Shown: piece after piece, positions 1 through 8,478 of the stretch
Numbering within the stretch: the first letter of the stretch is position 1
How the letters are laid out: each line of letters starts with the position of its first letter
Origin: JANQOH01 sp965201155
Lineage (GTDB): Bacteria > Pseudomonadota > Alphaproteobacteria > UBA7887
Assembly: GCA_965201155.1 (NCBI GenBank)
Contig: OZ241752.1
Coordinates: 744,001 to 808,000, forward strand
Length of the DNA stretch: 64,000 nucleotides
Reading direction: 5' to 3'
Translations under genes and position numbers: made by a program
Notes under the pieces: model-generated
The model's database searches: none
What the model was told of the DNA's origin: nothing
The model's input: the letters and a program-made list of their open reading frames with translations, nothing else

Positions 1-978
1 TATTTTGTCGGCGACCTTGCTGCCATCGGTAAACATCTGGGCTGCCCGCGCGGAGAGGTTGAACGCGCCCTTGCCCGCCTGCAAGCGTGCGAACCGACCG
101 GTGTGGGCGCGCGGTCGCTGCGTGAGTGCCTTGCCCTGCAACTTGCCGGGCGCAGGTTGCTTGACCCGGCCATGCAGCGCTTGCTGGACCGTCTCGACCT
201 TCTTGCCCGCCGCGACCTCGCAGCACTGGCGGCTCATTGCCGGGTCGATGACGACGCCGTCATTGCCCGCGTAAAGATCATCCGCAGTCTCGACCCCAAG
301 CCCGGCGCAGGTTTCGGGGCAGGACCGGTACAGACCATCACCCCGGATATTTTTGCCCACCCGAAACAGGGTGGTGGATGGACGGTGGTCCTCAACAGCG
401 AGGCCCTGCCCCGCCTGTTGATCGACCGCCACTATGAGGCACGGATTCGGCAGAGTGCCCGCGAGCGCGCCGAGACGATCTGGATTCGCGAAAAAACCCG
501 CGCTGCGAACTGGCTGCTGCGCGCCCTCGACCAGCGCGCCGAAACGATTCTGAAAGTTGCTGCCGAACTGGTGCGACAGCAAGAGGCGTTTCTGGATAAC
601 GGCGTCCGCCACCTTCGCCCGCTCACCCTGCGGGTTGTCGCCAGCGAAATCTCCCTGCATGAAAGCACCGTTAGCCGCGCGGCCGCCAATCGGTTCATCG
701 CTACGCCGCGCGGCATTTTCGAGTTGAAATATTTCTTCTCGGCGGCAATTCCCGCCGCCAATTGCGGCGGCTCCCTTGCCGCCGAAGCGGTGCGCCAGCG
801 CATTCGCGACCTGATCGACAATGAGTCGCCTTCATGTGTCCTGTCCGACGACCGGTTGGCGGCACTGTTGCGTGAATCGGGCGTAGAAATTGCTCGAAGA
901 ACTGTGTCCAAATACCGAAAATCATTGAATATTTTATCATCAACGGAACGCCGGCGCGAGAAATTTTCGCGGATTTGA
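1..978 (+). CDS. rpoN: RNA polymerase sigma-54 factor RpoN (5' end outside window)
   Basis: The frame is open from base 1, so the gene is truncated at its 5' end; about 325 C-terminal residues are present. Sigma-54 directs core RNA polymerase to -24/-12 promoters and needs AAA+ activators. The visible part holds the core-binding domain (beginning with the YFVGDLAAIGKHL stretch and including the CEPTGVGARSL motif), then the DNA-binding domain with an HTH (SLHESTVSRAAANRF) and a C-terminal RpoN box reading ARRTVSKYRK, which contacts the -24 element. The N-terminal activator-interacting region is missing only because of the window edge. It heads the usual rpoN-hpf-ptsN gene order. An internal ATG at 103 is not the real start, because conserved sequence continues upstream of it. 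Confidence 0.95.
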   Translation, partial: YFVGDLAAIGKHLGCPRGEVERALARLQACEPTGVGARSLRECLALQLAGRRLLDPAMQRLLDRLDLLARRDLAALAAHCRVDDDAVIARVKIIRSLDPKPGAGFGAGPVQTITPDIFAHPKQGGGWTVVLNSEALPRLLIDRHYEARIRQSARERAETIWIREKTRAANWLLRALDQRAETILKVAAELVRQQEAFLDNGVRHLRPLTLRVVASEISLHESTVSRAAANRFIATPRGIFELKYFFSAAIPAANCGGSLAAEAVRQRIRDLIDNESPSCVLSDDRLAALLRESGVEIARRTVSKYRKSLNILSSTERRREKFSRI

Positions 979-1105
979 GAGCGCTCGGAAAGGCGATCCG
1001 TTGACGCCGCAAGACACCTTGATTACAGTTTCGATCCTGTTTACCAGCGAGCGAGCGGCCCTGATTAGACGGGCCAAGTCGCGGCACAGTTGATCGTTCG
1101 GGCTT

Positions 1106-1687
1106 ATGCAAGTCTTCGTTAGCGGAAAACATATCAATCTCGGTGACGCGCTGCGTGAACGCGTCGAACAACGCCTGACGGCCAGAGTCGGCAAGTATTT
1201 CAACCATGCGCTTGATGCGCAGGTGCAGTTCTCCAAGGCTCGCCACCTGTTCCGCAGCGATATTTCGGTCCACGCCCGACGCGGGGTGTCCGTGCAGGCC
1301 CATGGTGAAGCCGACGACATCCAAGCGGCGTTCGATATCACTGTGGAGCGCATCGAAAAGCGGCTGCGGCGATTCAAGCGGCGCCTTACCGATCATCACC
1401 GTGCACCGGCCATTGACGACGCGAACGACATTCTTCGCCAAACCGTTCTGGCAGCCGAGAACGAGGAGGAACCGGAGCCCGAGGCCGATGGCGACACGCC
1501 CATCACCATCGCTGAATCAACAACCCCGATCCACTTGCTCACAGTGAGCGAAGCCGTGATGCGCCTCGAACTGGCGCAACTGCCTGTGCTCATGTTCCGC
1601 AATAGCGGCAATGGGCGCTACAACGTGGTGTATCGGCGCGATGACGGCAATGTCGGGTGGCTGGACCCGGCAGCGGAGCGCGCCTGA
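1106..1687 (+). CDS. hpf: Ribosome hibernation-promoting factor, long form
   Basis: The 193-residue product is a long-form HPF, which binds the 30S decoding region and dimerises 70S ribosomes into inactive 100S particles in stationary phase. The N-terminal S30AE domain covers roughly residues 1-110 (MQVFVSGKHINLGDALRERV). A charged linker follows, and the C-terminal dimerisation domain ends in the typical VLMFRNSGNGRYNVVYRRDD pattern. The gene lies 127 bp after rpoN, and its TGA shares one base with the ptsN start (TGATG), so translational coupling is likely. The size and C-terminal domain distinguish it from short HPF/YfiA. Confidence 0.95.
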   Translation: MQVFVSGKHINLGDALRERVEQRLTARVGKYFNHALDAQVQFSKARHLFRSDISVHARRGVSVQAHGEADDIQAAFDITVERIEKRLRRFKRRLTDHHRAPAIDDANDILRQTVLAAENEEEPEPEADGDTPITIAESTTPIHLLTVSEAVMRLELAQLPVLMFRNSGNGRYNVVYRRDDGNVGWLDPAAERA

Positions 1688-2154
1688 TGCTCTTCGACTC
1701 CCTGCTGTCGCGGGAGGCCGTGCTGGCGGACCTGAAGGCGAAGAGCAAGAAGCAAGCCCTGCATGAACTGGCGAAGCACGCCGCCGATCTCACCACGGTG
1801 GACTGCCGCCGGATTTTTGACGCCCTCATCGACCGCGAGCGTCTCGGCAGCACGGGTGTTGGCAACGGAATTGCCATCCCCCACGCGAGGCTGACGGAAA
1901 TCAACCGCCTGTGGGGTCTGTTCGCCCGTTTTGTCTCGCCCGTGCCCTTCAATGCCATTGATGACGAGCCGGTGGACCTCATGTTCATGCTTCTCGCACC
2001 GCAATCCTGCGGCGCCGAACATCTCAAGGCGCTCAGCCGCGTTTCCCGCATGCTGCGCGACAGGGCGCAGTGCGCGCGCTTGCGCGGCGCCAATGGCGCG
2101 GATGCGCTTTTCTCCATCCTCGTCAAACCCGACGCCCAGCATAACGCCGCCTGA
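1687..2154 (+). CDS. ptsN: PTS IIA-like nitrogen-regulatory protein PtsN
   Basis: The 155-residue product is an EIIA-Ntr protein of the nitrogen phosphotransferase system, a cytoplasmic regulator phosphorylated on histidine by NPr and linked to potassium, nitrogen and cell-envelope control. The active-site histidine sits in GNGIAIPHARL near residue 63. I chose the ATG that overlaps the hpf stop codon (TGATG) over an upstream in-frame ATG at 1657, because homology begins with MLFDSLLSREAVLADL. hprK follows 36 bp downstream, so two components of the same PTS-type cascade are adjacent. Confidence 0.93.
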   Translation: MLFDSLLSREAVLADLKAKSKKQALHELAKHAADLTTVDCRRIFDALIDRERLGSTGVGNGIAIPHARLTEINRLWGLFARFVSPVPFNAIDDEPVDLMFMLLAPQSCGAEHLKALSRVSRMLRDRAQCARLRGANGADALFSILVKPDAQHNAA

Positions 2155-2190
2155 ATCTCGCGGCCCAACCGGCCTGCCGGCCGCACTTCC

Positions 2191-2628
2191 GTGCTTCCCC
2201 TGCATGCAACCTGCGTCGCCATGGAGGGGCGCGGCGTGCTGTTGCGCGGCTGTTCGGGCGCCGGTAAATCAGACCTCGCCCTGCGTCTGATCGACGGTGG
2301 TGCCACCCTCGTCGCCGACGATCAGGTGGTGCTGCGCCCTGTTGGCGGGAAAGTCGTGGCCGCCGCGCCGCCCGCCCTGCGCGGATTGCTCGAAGTCCGC
2401 GGCCTCGGGATTGTGCGCCTGCCGGTGTGTGATGCCGCGCCGCTGGCGCTGGTCGCCGACCTCCGCCCCGCCCGCGCGATCGAACGCATGCCGGAACCTG
2501 CAACCTGCACCTTGTGCGGAATTGCCCTTCCATTGCTCGCTGTCGCCGCCCGGCACGCTTCCACTGCCGCATTCATCCGTGTCGCGCTTCGCGCCTATAC
2601 GGCGCGGGAATCCCTCACTGCTCCTTGA
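2191..2628 (+). CDS. hprK: HPr kinase/phosphorylase, short C-terminal form
   Basis: The 145-residue product contains only the catalytic P-loop domain of HPr kinase/phosphorylase, which phosphorylates or dephosphorylates a serine in HPr/NPr. Walker A reads GCSGAGKSDLAL and is followed by DGGATLVADDQV. The signature LRGLLEVRGLGIVRLP corresponds to the family's RGxG motif. The N-terminal DRTGG-like domain of Firmicute enzymes is absent, which is typical of alphaproteobacterial HprK rather than damage. The start is GTG at 2191. Its 3' end overlaps the converging permease gene by 14 bp. Confidence 0.9.
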   Translation: MLPLHATCVAMEGRGVLLRGCSGAGKSDLALRLIDGGATLVADDQVVLRPVGGKVVAAAPPALRGLLEVRGLGIVRLPVCDAAPLALVADLRPARAIERMPEPATCTLCGIALPLLAVAARHASTAAFIRVALRAYTARESLTAP

Positions 2629-3589
2629 TATAGGGAATGCCGCTGGCGCGCGGGGCAACCGCCTTGCCGACAAATCCCGCCAGCACGATCACTGTCAATA
2701 TGAAGGGCAGCGCCTGGATGAACTGAACCGGCATCACCCCGACGCCGGGAATATCGACACCCTGCAAGCGCACCTGAAGCGCATCCGCAAATGCGAACAA
2801 AAGGCACGCAAATAACGTCGGCCACGGCCGCCATTTGCCGAAAATCAATGCTGCCAACGCGATGAAACCCTGCCCCGCCGACATGTCGCGAAGAAACGAT
2901 GCGGTTTGCGCGGTCGAAAGCCAGGCGCCGGCAACCCCGCAAAACAGGCCCGTCAACAGCAGCGCCCGATAGCGCAGCCCGCTCACCGAGATGCCAGCGG
3001 TATCAACTGCCTCAGGATTCTCGCCGACCGCCCGCAGCCGCAACCCGAAACGGGTACGGTACAGGACCCATGCCGTCAGCGGCGCCGCGGCAAATGCCGC
3101 ATAAACGAGAATGAAATGGCCGCTCAGTATTTCCGAATATATCGCACCGATGACGGGAACGCCGCTCAGGGTCTCCGACAAGGGCAGTTCGAGGGGGCGG
3201 AAGCGGGCGTCGCCGGCAAGCGACGGTGTCTGGCCGCCCAGGCGAAACCACGCCAGCGCCAATGTCGGCGCGAGGCCGGCAACCAGGATGTTGATCGCCA
3301 TGCCGGAAACAACCTGATTGCCCTTGTGGGTGATGCACGCATAGCCGTGGAGGAGCGCCAGCGCCAGCGAACAGGCGATGCCGCATCCCAAGCCTGTCCA
3401 TGCCGAGCCGGAGACCGCCGCGCCGGCAGCGGCGGCAAAGGCGGCGCCCAGCATCTTGCCTTCCAGGGCAATGTCGATCACGCCCGCACGCTCGCAAAAC
3501 AGGCCCCCCAGAGCGGCCAGAATCAACGGCGTCGCCACGCGCAGCGTGGCGTCCGTCATCAGCACCAGAAAGGTGAAGAACTCCGCCAT
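2615..3589 (-). CDS. BMP-family nucleoside ABC transporter permease 2
   Basis: The 324-residue integral membrane protein has about eight to ten hydrophobic segments and the permease motifs GLFCERAGVIDIALEGKML and AVGENPEAVDTAGISV, which mark permeases of BMP/RbsC-type importers (NupQ/YufQ-like). The ATG at 3589 is one base beyond the stop of the preceding permease; an in-frame extension to 3652 would overlap that gene and is rejected. It is the last gene of a minus-strand operon (binding protein, ATPase, permease 1, permease 2). The likely substrates are nucleosides or related purines, an inference from family. Confidence 0.9.
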   Translation of the reverse strand: MAEFFTFLVLMTDATLRVATPLILAALGGLFCERAGVIDIALEGKMLGAAFAAAAGAAVSGSAWTGLGCGIACSLALALLHGYACITHKGNQVVSGMAINILVAGLAPTLALAWFRLGGQTPSLAGDARFRPLELPLSETLSGVPVIGAIYSEILSGHFILVYAAFAAAPLTAWVLYRTRFGLRLRAVGENPEAVDTAGISVSGLRYRALLLTGLFCGVAGAWLSTAQTASFLRDMSAGQGFIALAALIFGKWRPWPTLFACLLFAFADALQVRLQGVDIPGVGVMPVQFIQALPFILTVIVLAGFVGKAVAPRASGIPYIKEQ

Positions 3590-3590
3590 C

Positions 3591-4709
3591 TCATCGCGCC
3601 GCAGAGCGGAACAGGCGCATGAGCGCAACCGCGATGCGCGGACCGAACGCATGTTCCAGGCCGCCGCTGAACAGGATGATGAGACCCTGAATCGCTACCA
3701 CCATGTCACGGTTCACGGACGGCATATCGAACGCCAATTCCGCACCGCCCTGATACAGCGCACCGAACAACACCGCCGCGAGGAATATTCCCACGGGATG
3801 ATTCCGCCCCATCAGCGCCACGGCGATGCCGACAAATCCGAATCCGGCCGTGAAGTCCAGGATCAGCCGGTGATGCACGCCCATGATCTCGTTGAGGCCG
3901 ACCAGTCCGGCCAGCGCCCCTGAGACGGTCATCGCCAGAAATATATTCCGCGCCGGTGAAATACCCGCATATACCGCGGCGGCCGGGTTCTCCCCGACAG
4001 CGCGAATTTCATAACCCCAGCGCGTGCGCCAGATCAGGACCCAGACCGCTGCCAACGCCGCCAGCGCCACCAGAAATGACAGGTTGAGCGACGATCGCGG
4101 GAGGGCGATACCTATCCCTGCCAGGGCCTCATGCATGAAGGGCAGCCGGGCGGAGGTCGAAAATTCGCGGCTCTGCGGCGCCTGCTGGCCGGGTTCGATC
4201 AGCACCTCCACCAGAAGCCAGGTCATCAGCGCCGCAGCGATGAAGTTGAACATGATGGTGGTGATGACGATATGGCTGCCACGCCGCGCCTGGAGCCATG
4301 CCGGAACGGCAGCCCAGGCGGCGCCGAACAGCATCGCCGCCGCCATCCCTGTCAGAATAACCAGCGGCGCAGGCCATCCGCCAAGGAACAAACCCGTCAG
4401 GCCAACTCCCAGCCCGCCCAGATATGCCTGCCCTTCGCCGCCGATATTGAACAGGTTGCAGTGAAAGGCGACCGCAACCGCAAGCCCGGTGAAAATGAAG
4501 TTTGTCGCGTAATACAGCGTGAAACCGACAAATTCGAGATTACCGAACGCGCCGAGGACAAGCAGACGCAGGGCGAGCAGCGGGTCTTCGCCGATCAACG
4601 CGATGATGACCCCGGCGGCAGTGAAGGCGGCGACAAGATTCACTGCCGGCACAACTATGTGAGCAACCCAGCGCGGAAGAGCCGCGGCCGTCTGGCCGGA
4701 CGGCACCAT
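3591..4709 (-). CDS. BMP-family nucleoside ABC transporter permease 1
   Basis: The 372-residue membrane protein carries NLFNIGGEGQAYLGGLG and AVGENPAAAVYAGISPA, the paired signatures of the NupP/YufP permease type. It probably forms a heterodimeric channel with the permease encoded just downstream. I prefer the ATG at 4709, 4 bp after the ATPase stop. A GTG at 4736 in the same frame would overlap the ATPase by 23 bp and cannot be excluded. Hydrophobic segments fill most of the length from about residue 20. Confidence 0.88.
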   Translation of the reverse strand: MVPSGQTAAALPRWVAHIVVPAVNLVAAFTAAGVIIALIGEDPLLALRLLVLGAFGNLEFVGFTLYYATNFIFTGLAVAVAFHCNLFNIGGEGQAYLGGLGVGLTGLFLGGWPAPLVILTGMAAAMLFGAAWAAVPAWLQARRGSHIVITTIMFNFIAAALMTWLLVEVLIEPGQQAPQSREFSTSARLPFMHEALAGIGIALPRSSLNLSFLVALAALAAVWVLIWRTRWGYEIRAVGENPAAAVYAGISPARNIFLAMTVSGALAGLVGLNEIMGVHHRLILDFTAGFGFVGIAVALMGRNHPVGIFLAAVLFGALYQGGAELAFDMPSVNRDMVVAIQGLIILFSGGLEHAFGPRIAVALMRLFRSAAR

Positions 4710-4713
4710 GGCT

Positions 4714-6252
4714 TCAGGCGGCGAGCGGCCGTTCACCGGCCATCATGAGTCCCAGATTTCTCTCGGTCGCCTGATGCGGCGTCACTTCACCCATGATTTC
4801 GCCGCCGAACATGACCAGAATGCGGTCGGCCAGAACCATGATCTCGTCGAGCTCCACCGAAACCAGCAGGATTGCGCCGCCCGCATCCCGCATCGCAACC
4901 AGGCGCCGGTGAATCTGCTCCACTGCGCCAATATCCACACCGCGCGTCGGCTGCCCTACCAGCAGCAGGTCGGGACGTGTTTCCAACTCGCGCGCCAGGA
5001 CCAGTTTTTGCTGATTTCCACCACTGAATGACCGTGCACGTTGCTGCGGAGCGCGCGGGCGAATATCGTAATTCGCCATTTTCGCCGCAGTGTCGGCGAT
5101 AATCGCCTCCCGCCGCATCACCGCCCACCCCCCATGCGGGCGCCGGTTGTGATGGCCGAGCACGACATTCTCCCAGGCACGAAACGCCCCGACCAGCCCC
5201 ATGCGCTGGCGGTCCTCGGGAACATGGGCGATGCCGCAGTCGCGGCGTCCGCCCGCCACCCCTGCCCGGTCGGGCAGCGGCTCGCCACGAAAAACCATGC
5301 GGCCGGAGTCGGCGCCGCGAATGCCCGCCAGCGCCTCCAGCAACTCCGACTGCCCATTGCCTGCAACTCCGGCGATGCCGACAATCTCACCCGCGTGCAC
5401 CGTGAAGCTCACATCCCGGACGCGCATGACGCCGCGTGCATCCGAGACATGCAGGTTTTCCACCGCAAGGATCGCCCCGCCGCGCCGCGCCGCCGCCTTG
5501 TTCACCCGCGGCAGAACCGGACGCCCCACCATCATTTCCGCAATCGCCTCGCGCGACACCTCCGCCGTCTGCAGACTGGCCGCCACGCGCCCCCGCCGCA
5601 TGACGGTCACCGCGTCCGTCAACGCCATGATCTCGTGCAGCTTGTGTGTGATCAGGATCACCGTCTTGCCGCGCGCGCGCAGCCCGCGCAAGATGCGAAA
5701 CAAATGGCCGGTTTCCTCGGGCGTCAGCACCCCGGTTGGCTCATCCAGAATCAATATTTCGGCGCCCCGATACAGGGCTTTCAGGATTTCCACCCGCTGG
5801 CGCAGACCGACAGGAAGCTCCTCGACTACCGCGTCCGGGTCGACCTCCAGCGCGTAGGTGTGTTCGAGACGTTCGAGATGCTCGCGCGCGGCGTCGAGGC
5901 CGGCGCGCAGCATGTGCCCGCTCTCTGCCCCCAGCACCAGATTTTCCAGCACAGTAAAAGGCTCCACCAGCATGAAATGCTGGTGCACCATGCCGACGCC
6001 CAGCGCCAGCGCATCCGCAGGACCGCCTATGCGCGCTTGCCGGCCGTTGATGAATATGGCGCCGGAGTCAGCCTGGTAATAGCCGAACGCGATCCGCATC
6101 GCCGTGGACTTGCCGGCGCCGTTTTCGCCCACAATGCCGTGAATCGTGCCACGCTCGACCGCCAGGGACGCATGGTCGTTGGCATGAACGGGGCCGAACC
6201 ATTTGTCGATCCCCCGCAATTCGAGCGCGGGCGCCCCGGGGGGCGAAGCCAT
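4714..6252 (-). CDS. BMP-family nucleoside ABC transporter, tandem ATP-binding subunit
   Basis: The 512-residue protein contains two fused ABC ATPase domains, as in NupO/RbsA-type carbohydrate or nucleoside importers. Domain 1 has a good Walker A (GENGAGKST, about residues 42-50) and Walker B ILILDEPTGVLTPEE. Domain 2 has a degenerate P-loop (GVAGNGQSELLEA) but a clear signature SFSGGNQQKLVLAREL. This asymmetry is normal for the family. The gene starts 18 bp downstream of the substrate-binding protein stop and lies in the same operon. Confidence 0.93.
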   Translation of the reverse strand: MASPPGAPALELRGIDKWFGPVHANDHASLAVERGTIHGIVGENGAGKSTAMRIAFGYYQADSGAIFINGRQARIGGPADALALGVGMVHQHFMLVEPFTVLENLVLGAESGHMLRAGLDAAREHLERLEHTYALEVDPDAVVEELPVGLRQRVEILKALYRGAEILILDEPTGVLTPEETGHLFRILRGLRARGKTVILITHKLHEIMALTDAVTVMRRGRVAASLQTAEVSREAIAEMMVGRPVLPRVNKAAARRGGAILAVENLHVSDARGVMRVRDVSFTVHAGEIVGIAGVAGNGQSELLEALAGIRGADSGRMVFRGEPLPDRAGVAGGRRDCGIAHVPEDRQRMGLVGAFRAWENVVLGHHNRRPHGGWAVMRREAIIADTAAKMANYDIRPRAPQQRARSFSGGNQQKLVLARELETRPDLLLVGQPTRGVDIGAVEQIHRRLVAMRDAGGAILLVSVELDEIMVLADRILVMFGGEIMGEVTPHQATERNLGLMMAGERPLAA

Positions 6253-6270
6253 GGCAGAATACGCGCCGCT

Positions 6271-7248
6271 TCAGTCCGCCTGATACCCCTGCACGACGAT
6301 CACCCCAGCGATGATATCCTGGCGCGCGCGTTCGATTTGCGCCTCCATGTCGGCGGTGACAAGGCCCTGATTATATTCGTCAAGCGCCCATCCCACGCCG
6401 TCTTCGGCAAGACCCAGAATTTGCAGCCCGCTGCTCCAGGTGCCGTCGCGCGCATCCTTGAAGGCGGTGTATGTGGCGACATCCACGCGCTTGACCATGG
6501 ACGTCAACATGGTGCCCGGATGGAGATGGTTCTGGTTGGAATCGACGCCGATGGCGAGCTTGCCGGCATCCACGGCAGCCTGATACACGCCGGTGCCGGT
6601 GCCGCCCGCCGCCGCGTAAATCACATCCGCGCCGCGATCAAACTGGCTGCGCGCCAGTTCGCCGCCCCTGGCGGGATCGTTCCACGCCGCCGGCGTGGTG
6701 CCGGTCATGTTCTGGAAGACCTCGATATCCGGGTCGACATGGCGCGCGCCCTCCGCATAACCGGCCGCGAAATTGCGGATCAGGGGTATGTCCATGCCGC
6801 CGATAAAGCCGATCCTGCCCGTCTGCGACGCCAGTGCGGCCGCCATTCCCACCAGGAACGAGCCTTCATGCTCCTTGAATATGATGGAACGCACATTGGG
6901 CAGATCCACGACACCGTCGATCAGTGCGAATTTCGTGTCGGGGAATTCCCGCGCGGCTTTTTCCACTGCCGATGCTTGCGCAAAGCCCGTCGCCACAACC
7001 ACCGCAGCGCCGCGCCGCGCCATGTTGCGAACCGCCTGTTCGCGCTGCGCCGGGCTGACGATCTCGAACTCCCGATAGTCGATCCCGGTCTCGGCACGGA
7101 AGCGTTCGGCGCCATCATACGCTGCCTGATTGAATGATTTGTCAAATTTGCCGCCCATGTCAAAAATGAGGGCGACACTGAAATCCTCCGCCGACGCCGG
7201 ATGCGTCACGGCAAGTGCAACGAGGACAAGGGCGATAACGCGGTTCAT
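6271..7248 (-). CDS. BMP-family ABC transporter substrate-binding protein
   Basis: The 325-residue periplasmic binding protein begins with a Sec signal peptide (MNRVIALVLVALAVTHPASA) followed by EDFSVALIFDMGGKFDKSFN, the typical BMP/Med opening with an acidic and aromatic ligand pocket (DMGGKFDKSFNQ). FIGGMDIPLIRNFAAGYAEG is also family-typical. The start at 7248 is supported by an AGGAGAGG Shine-Dalgarno; longer in-frame ORF sequence upstream lacks a signal and is rejected. It leads the importer operon. BMP proteins usually bind purine nucleosides or riboflavin-like molecules; the substrate here is inferred only from family. Confidence 0.93.
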   Translation of the reverse strand: MNRVIALVLVALAVTHPASAEDFSVALIFDMGGKFDKSFNQAAYDGAERFRAETGIDYREFEIVSPAQREQAVRNMARRGAAVVVATGFAQASAVEKAAREFPDTKFALIDGVVDLPNVRSIIFKEHEGSFLVGMAAALASQTGRIGFIGGMDIPLIRNFAAGYAEGARHVDPDIEVFQNMTGTTPAAWNDPARGGELARSQFDRGADVIYAAAGGTGTGVYQAAVDAGKLAIGVDSNQNHLHPGTMLTSMVKRVDVATYTAFKDARDGTWSSGLQILGLAEDGVGWALDEYNQGLVTADMEAQIERARQDIIAGVIVVQGYQAD

Positions 7249-7383
7249 GTGACAGCCTCTCCTGTATCGTGGGCGCAAATTGCGACAAAACCTTCCGCTG
7301 CGGCAGGCAGCCTGTAATGACAGAATGGCGCTGGCATTGTAAACACACGCCACAGGGCCGGTAACGCCGCAAGGGAGCCGAAG

Positions 7384-8070
7384 ATGGGTGAGTCACAAGG
7401 CAGTATGGTCGACATGACGGCGGCCGATGAGCACCGCTTTCAGGCGTATCACGCCGAAAGCCGGGGCGAACGCGGGCGCCGCGGCGGACTCGTCGTGGTT
7501 CAGGAAATTTTCGGAGTCAACGACCATATCCGCGATGTCTGCGACCGTTTCGCCGGTGCCGGATACGAAGTCTACGCGCCAGCCTTGTTCGATCGCGTGG
7601 AGCGTGGAGTCGAACTCGGCTATGACGAAGCAGACATACAGACAGGGCTGGGCCTGATGCGCCGCGCCGACATGACCCACGCCGTGCTAGATGTGCAAAG
7701 CTGTGTCGCATCCCTGCGCGGCGGCGGCGCGGTTGGCGTTGTCGGCTACTGCTGGGGAGGGCGCGTGACCTGGGTCACGGCCGGCCGCGCCATCGGCGTC
7801 GCTGCCGCCGTCTGCTACTATGGCGGCGGCATCCACGAACATCTCGACCTCGGTCCGCAATGCCCCGTCATGCTGCATTTCGGACGCGAAGACACAGGTA
7901 TTCCATTGGAAACCGTGGAGAGCATCCGCACCGCCCATCCCGGCCAGACCTTCCACCTCTATGACGCCGGGCACGGATTCAACTGCGACCGCCGCGGCTC
8001 ATGGGACGAAACCTCCGCCGCGGAAGCCTTGTCGCGTACGCTGGCGTTCTTCGCGGAACATATCGGCTGA
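7384..8070 (+). CDS. Dienelactone hydrolase family protein
   Basis: The 228-residue alpha/beta hydrolase has the Cys-nucleophile elbow GYCWGG (near residue 122), an acid residue in LHFGREDTGIP and the histidine in YDAGHGFNCD, giving the Cys-Asp-His triad of carboxymethylenebutenolidase-type enzymes. Such proteins hydrolyse lactones or act as broad cytosolic esterases; no aromatic ring-cleavage genes are nearby, so the substrate is unknown. It is divergent from the BMP operon and 13 bp upstream of the FKBP gene, so they may be co-transcribed. Confidence 0.9.
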   Translation: MGESQGSMVDMTAADEHRFQAYHAESRGERGRRGGLVVVQEIFGVNDHIRDVCDRFAGAGYEVYAPALFDRVERGVELGYDEADIQTGLGLMRRADMTHAVLDVQSCVASLRGGGAVGVVGYCWGGRVTWVTAGRAIGVAAAVCYYGGGIHEHLDLGPQCPVMLHFGREDTGIPLETVESIRTAHPGQTFHLYDAGHGFNCDRRGSWDETSAAEALSRTLAFFAEHIG

Positions 8071-8083
8071 AAGGGGCAATATC

Positions 8084-8473
8084 ATGCGACTGTTTCTCGC
8101 TCTGGCGGCAATGATTGTCATGTCCGGTGCCTGGTCCGCGGAAACGCGCGCGGCGGAACTGGAAATCAAAGACATGGTCGAGGGCAGCGGCCCCGCAGCA
8201 GCGCCGGGCCACAACGTCACCGTCCATTATGATGGACGCCTCGCCGACGGAACCCCGTTCGACAGTTCGCGCAACAGAGGCAGGCCCTTTACCTTCCGGC
8301 TGGGCGCCGGCCGCGTCATTCGGGGCTGGGAAATCGGCGTGCAGGGCATGAGGGCCGGTGGCATACGGCAACTCGTTATCCCGCCCGAACTGGGCTATGG
8401 CAGCCGCGACCTCGGTATCATTCCGCCCAACTCCACCCTTGTCTTCGATATTGAATTGCTGCGTATGGAGTAA
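8084..8473 (+). CDS. Secreted FKBP-type peptidyl-prolyl cis-trans isomerase
   Basis: The 129-residue product has a signal peptide (MRLFLALAAMIVMSGAWSAE) followed by one FKBP domain: VTVHYDGRLADGTPFDSS, then VIRGWEIGVQGMRAGGIRQL and IPPNSTLVFDIELL. These residues form the prolyl-isomerase pocket, so it probably assists protein folding in the periplasm. I chose the ATG at 8084 because it gives the signal peptide and has an AAAGGGGC ribosome-binding site; the longer ORF from 7820 runs antiparallel to nothing real and overlaps the hydrolase gene. mtnP follows 5 bp later. Confidence 0.92.
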   Translation: MRLFLALAAMIVMSGAWSAETRAAELEIKDMVEGSGPAAAPGHNVTVHYDGRLADGTPFDSSRNRGRPFTFRLGAGRVIRGWEIGVQGMRAGGIRQLVIPPELGYGSRDLGIIPPNSTLVFDIELLRME

Positions 8474-8478
8474 GCGAC

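Noticed and set aside
5041..7137. 698-residue plus-strand ORF
   Set aside because: It is antisense to the BMP ATPase and binding-protein genes; composition is His/Arg/Ala-rich with no motif, a GC-bias shadow.
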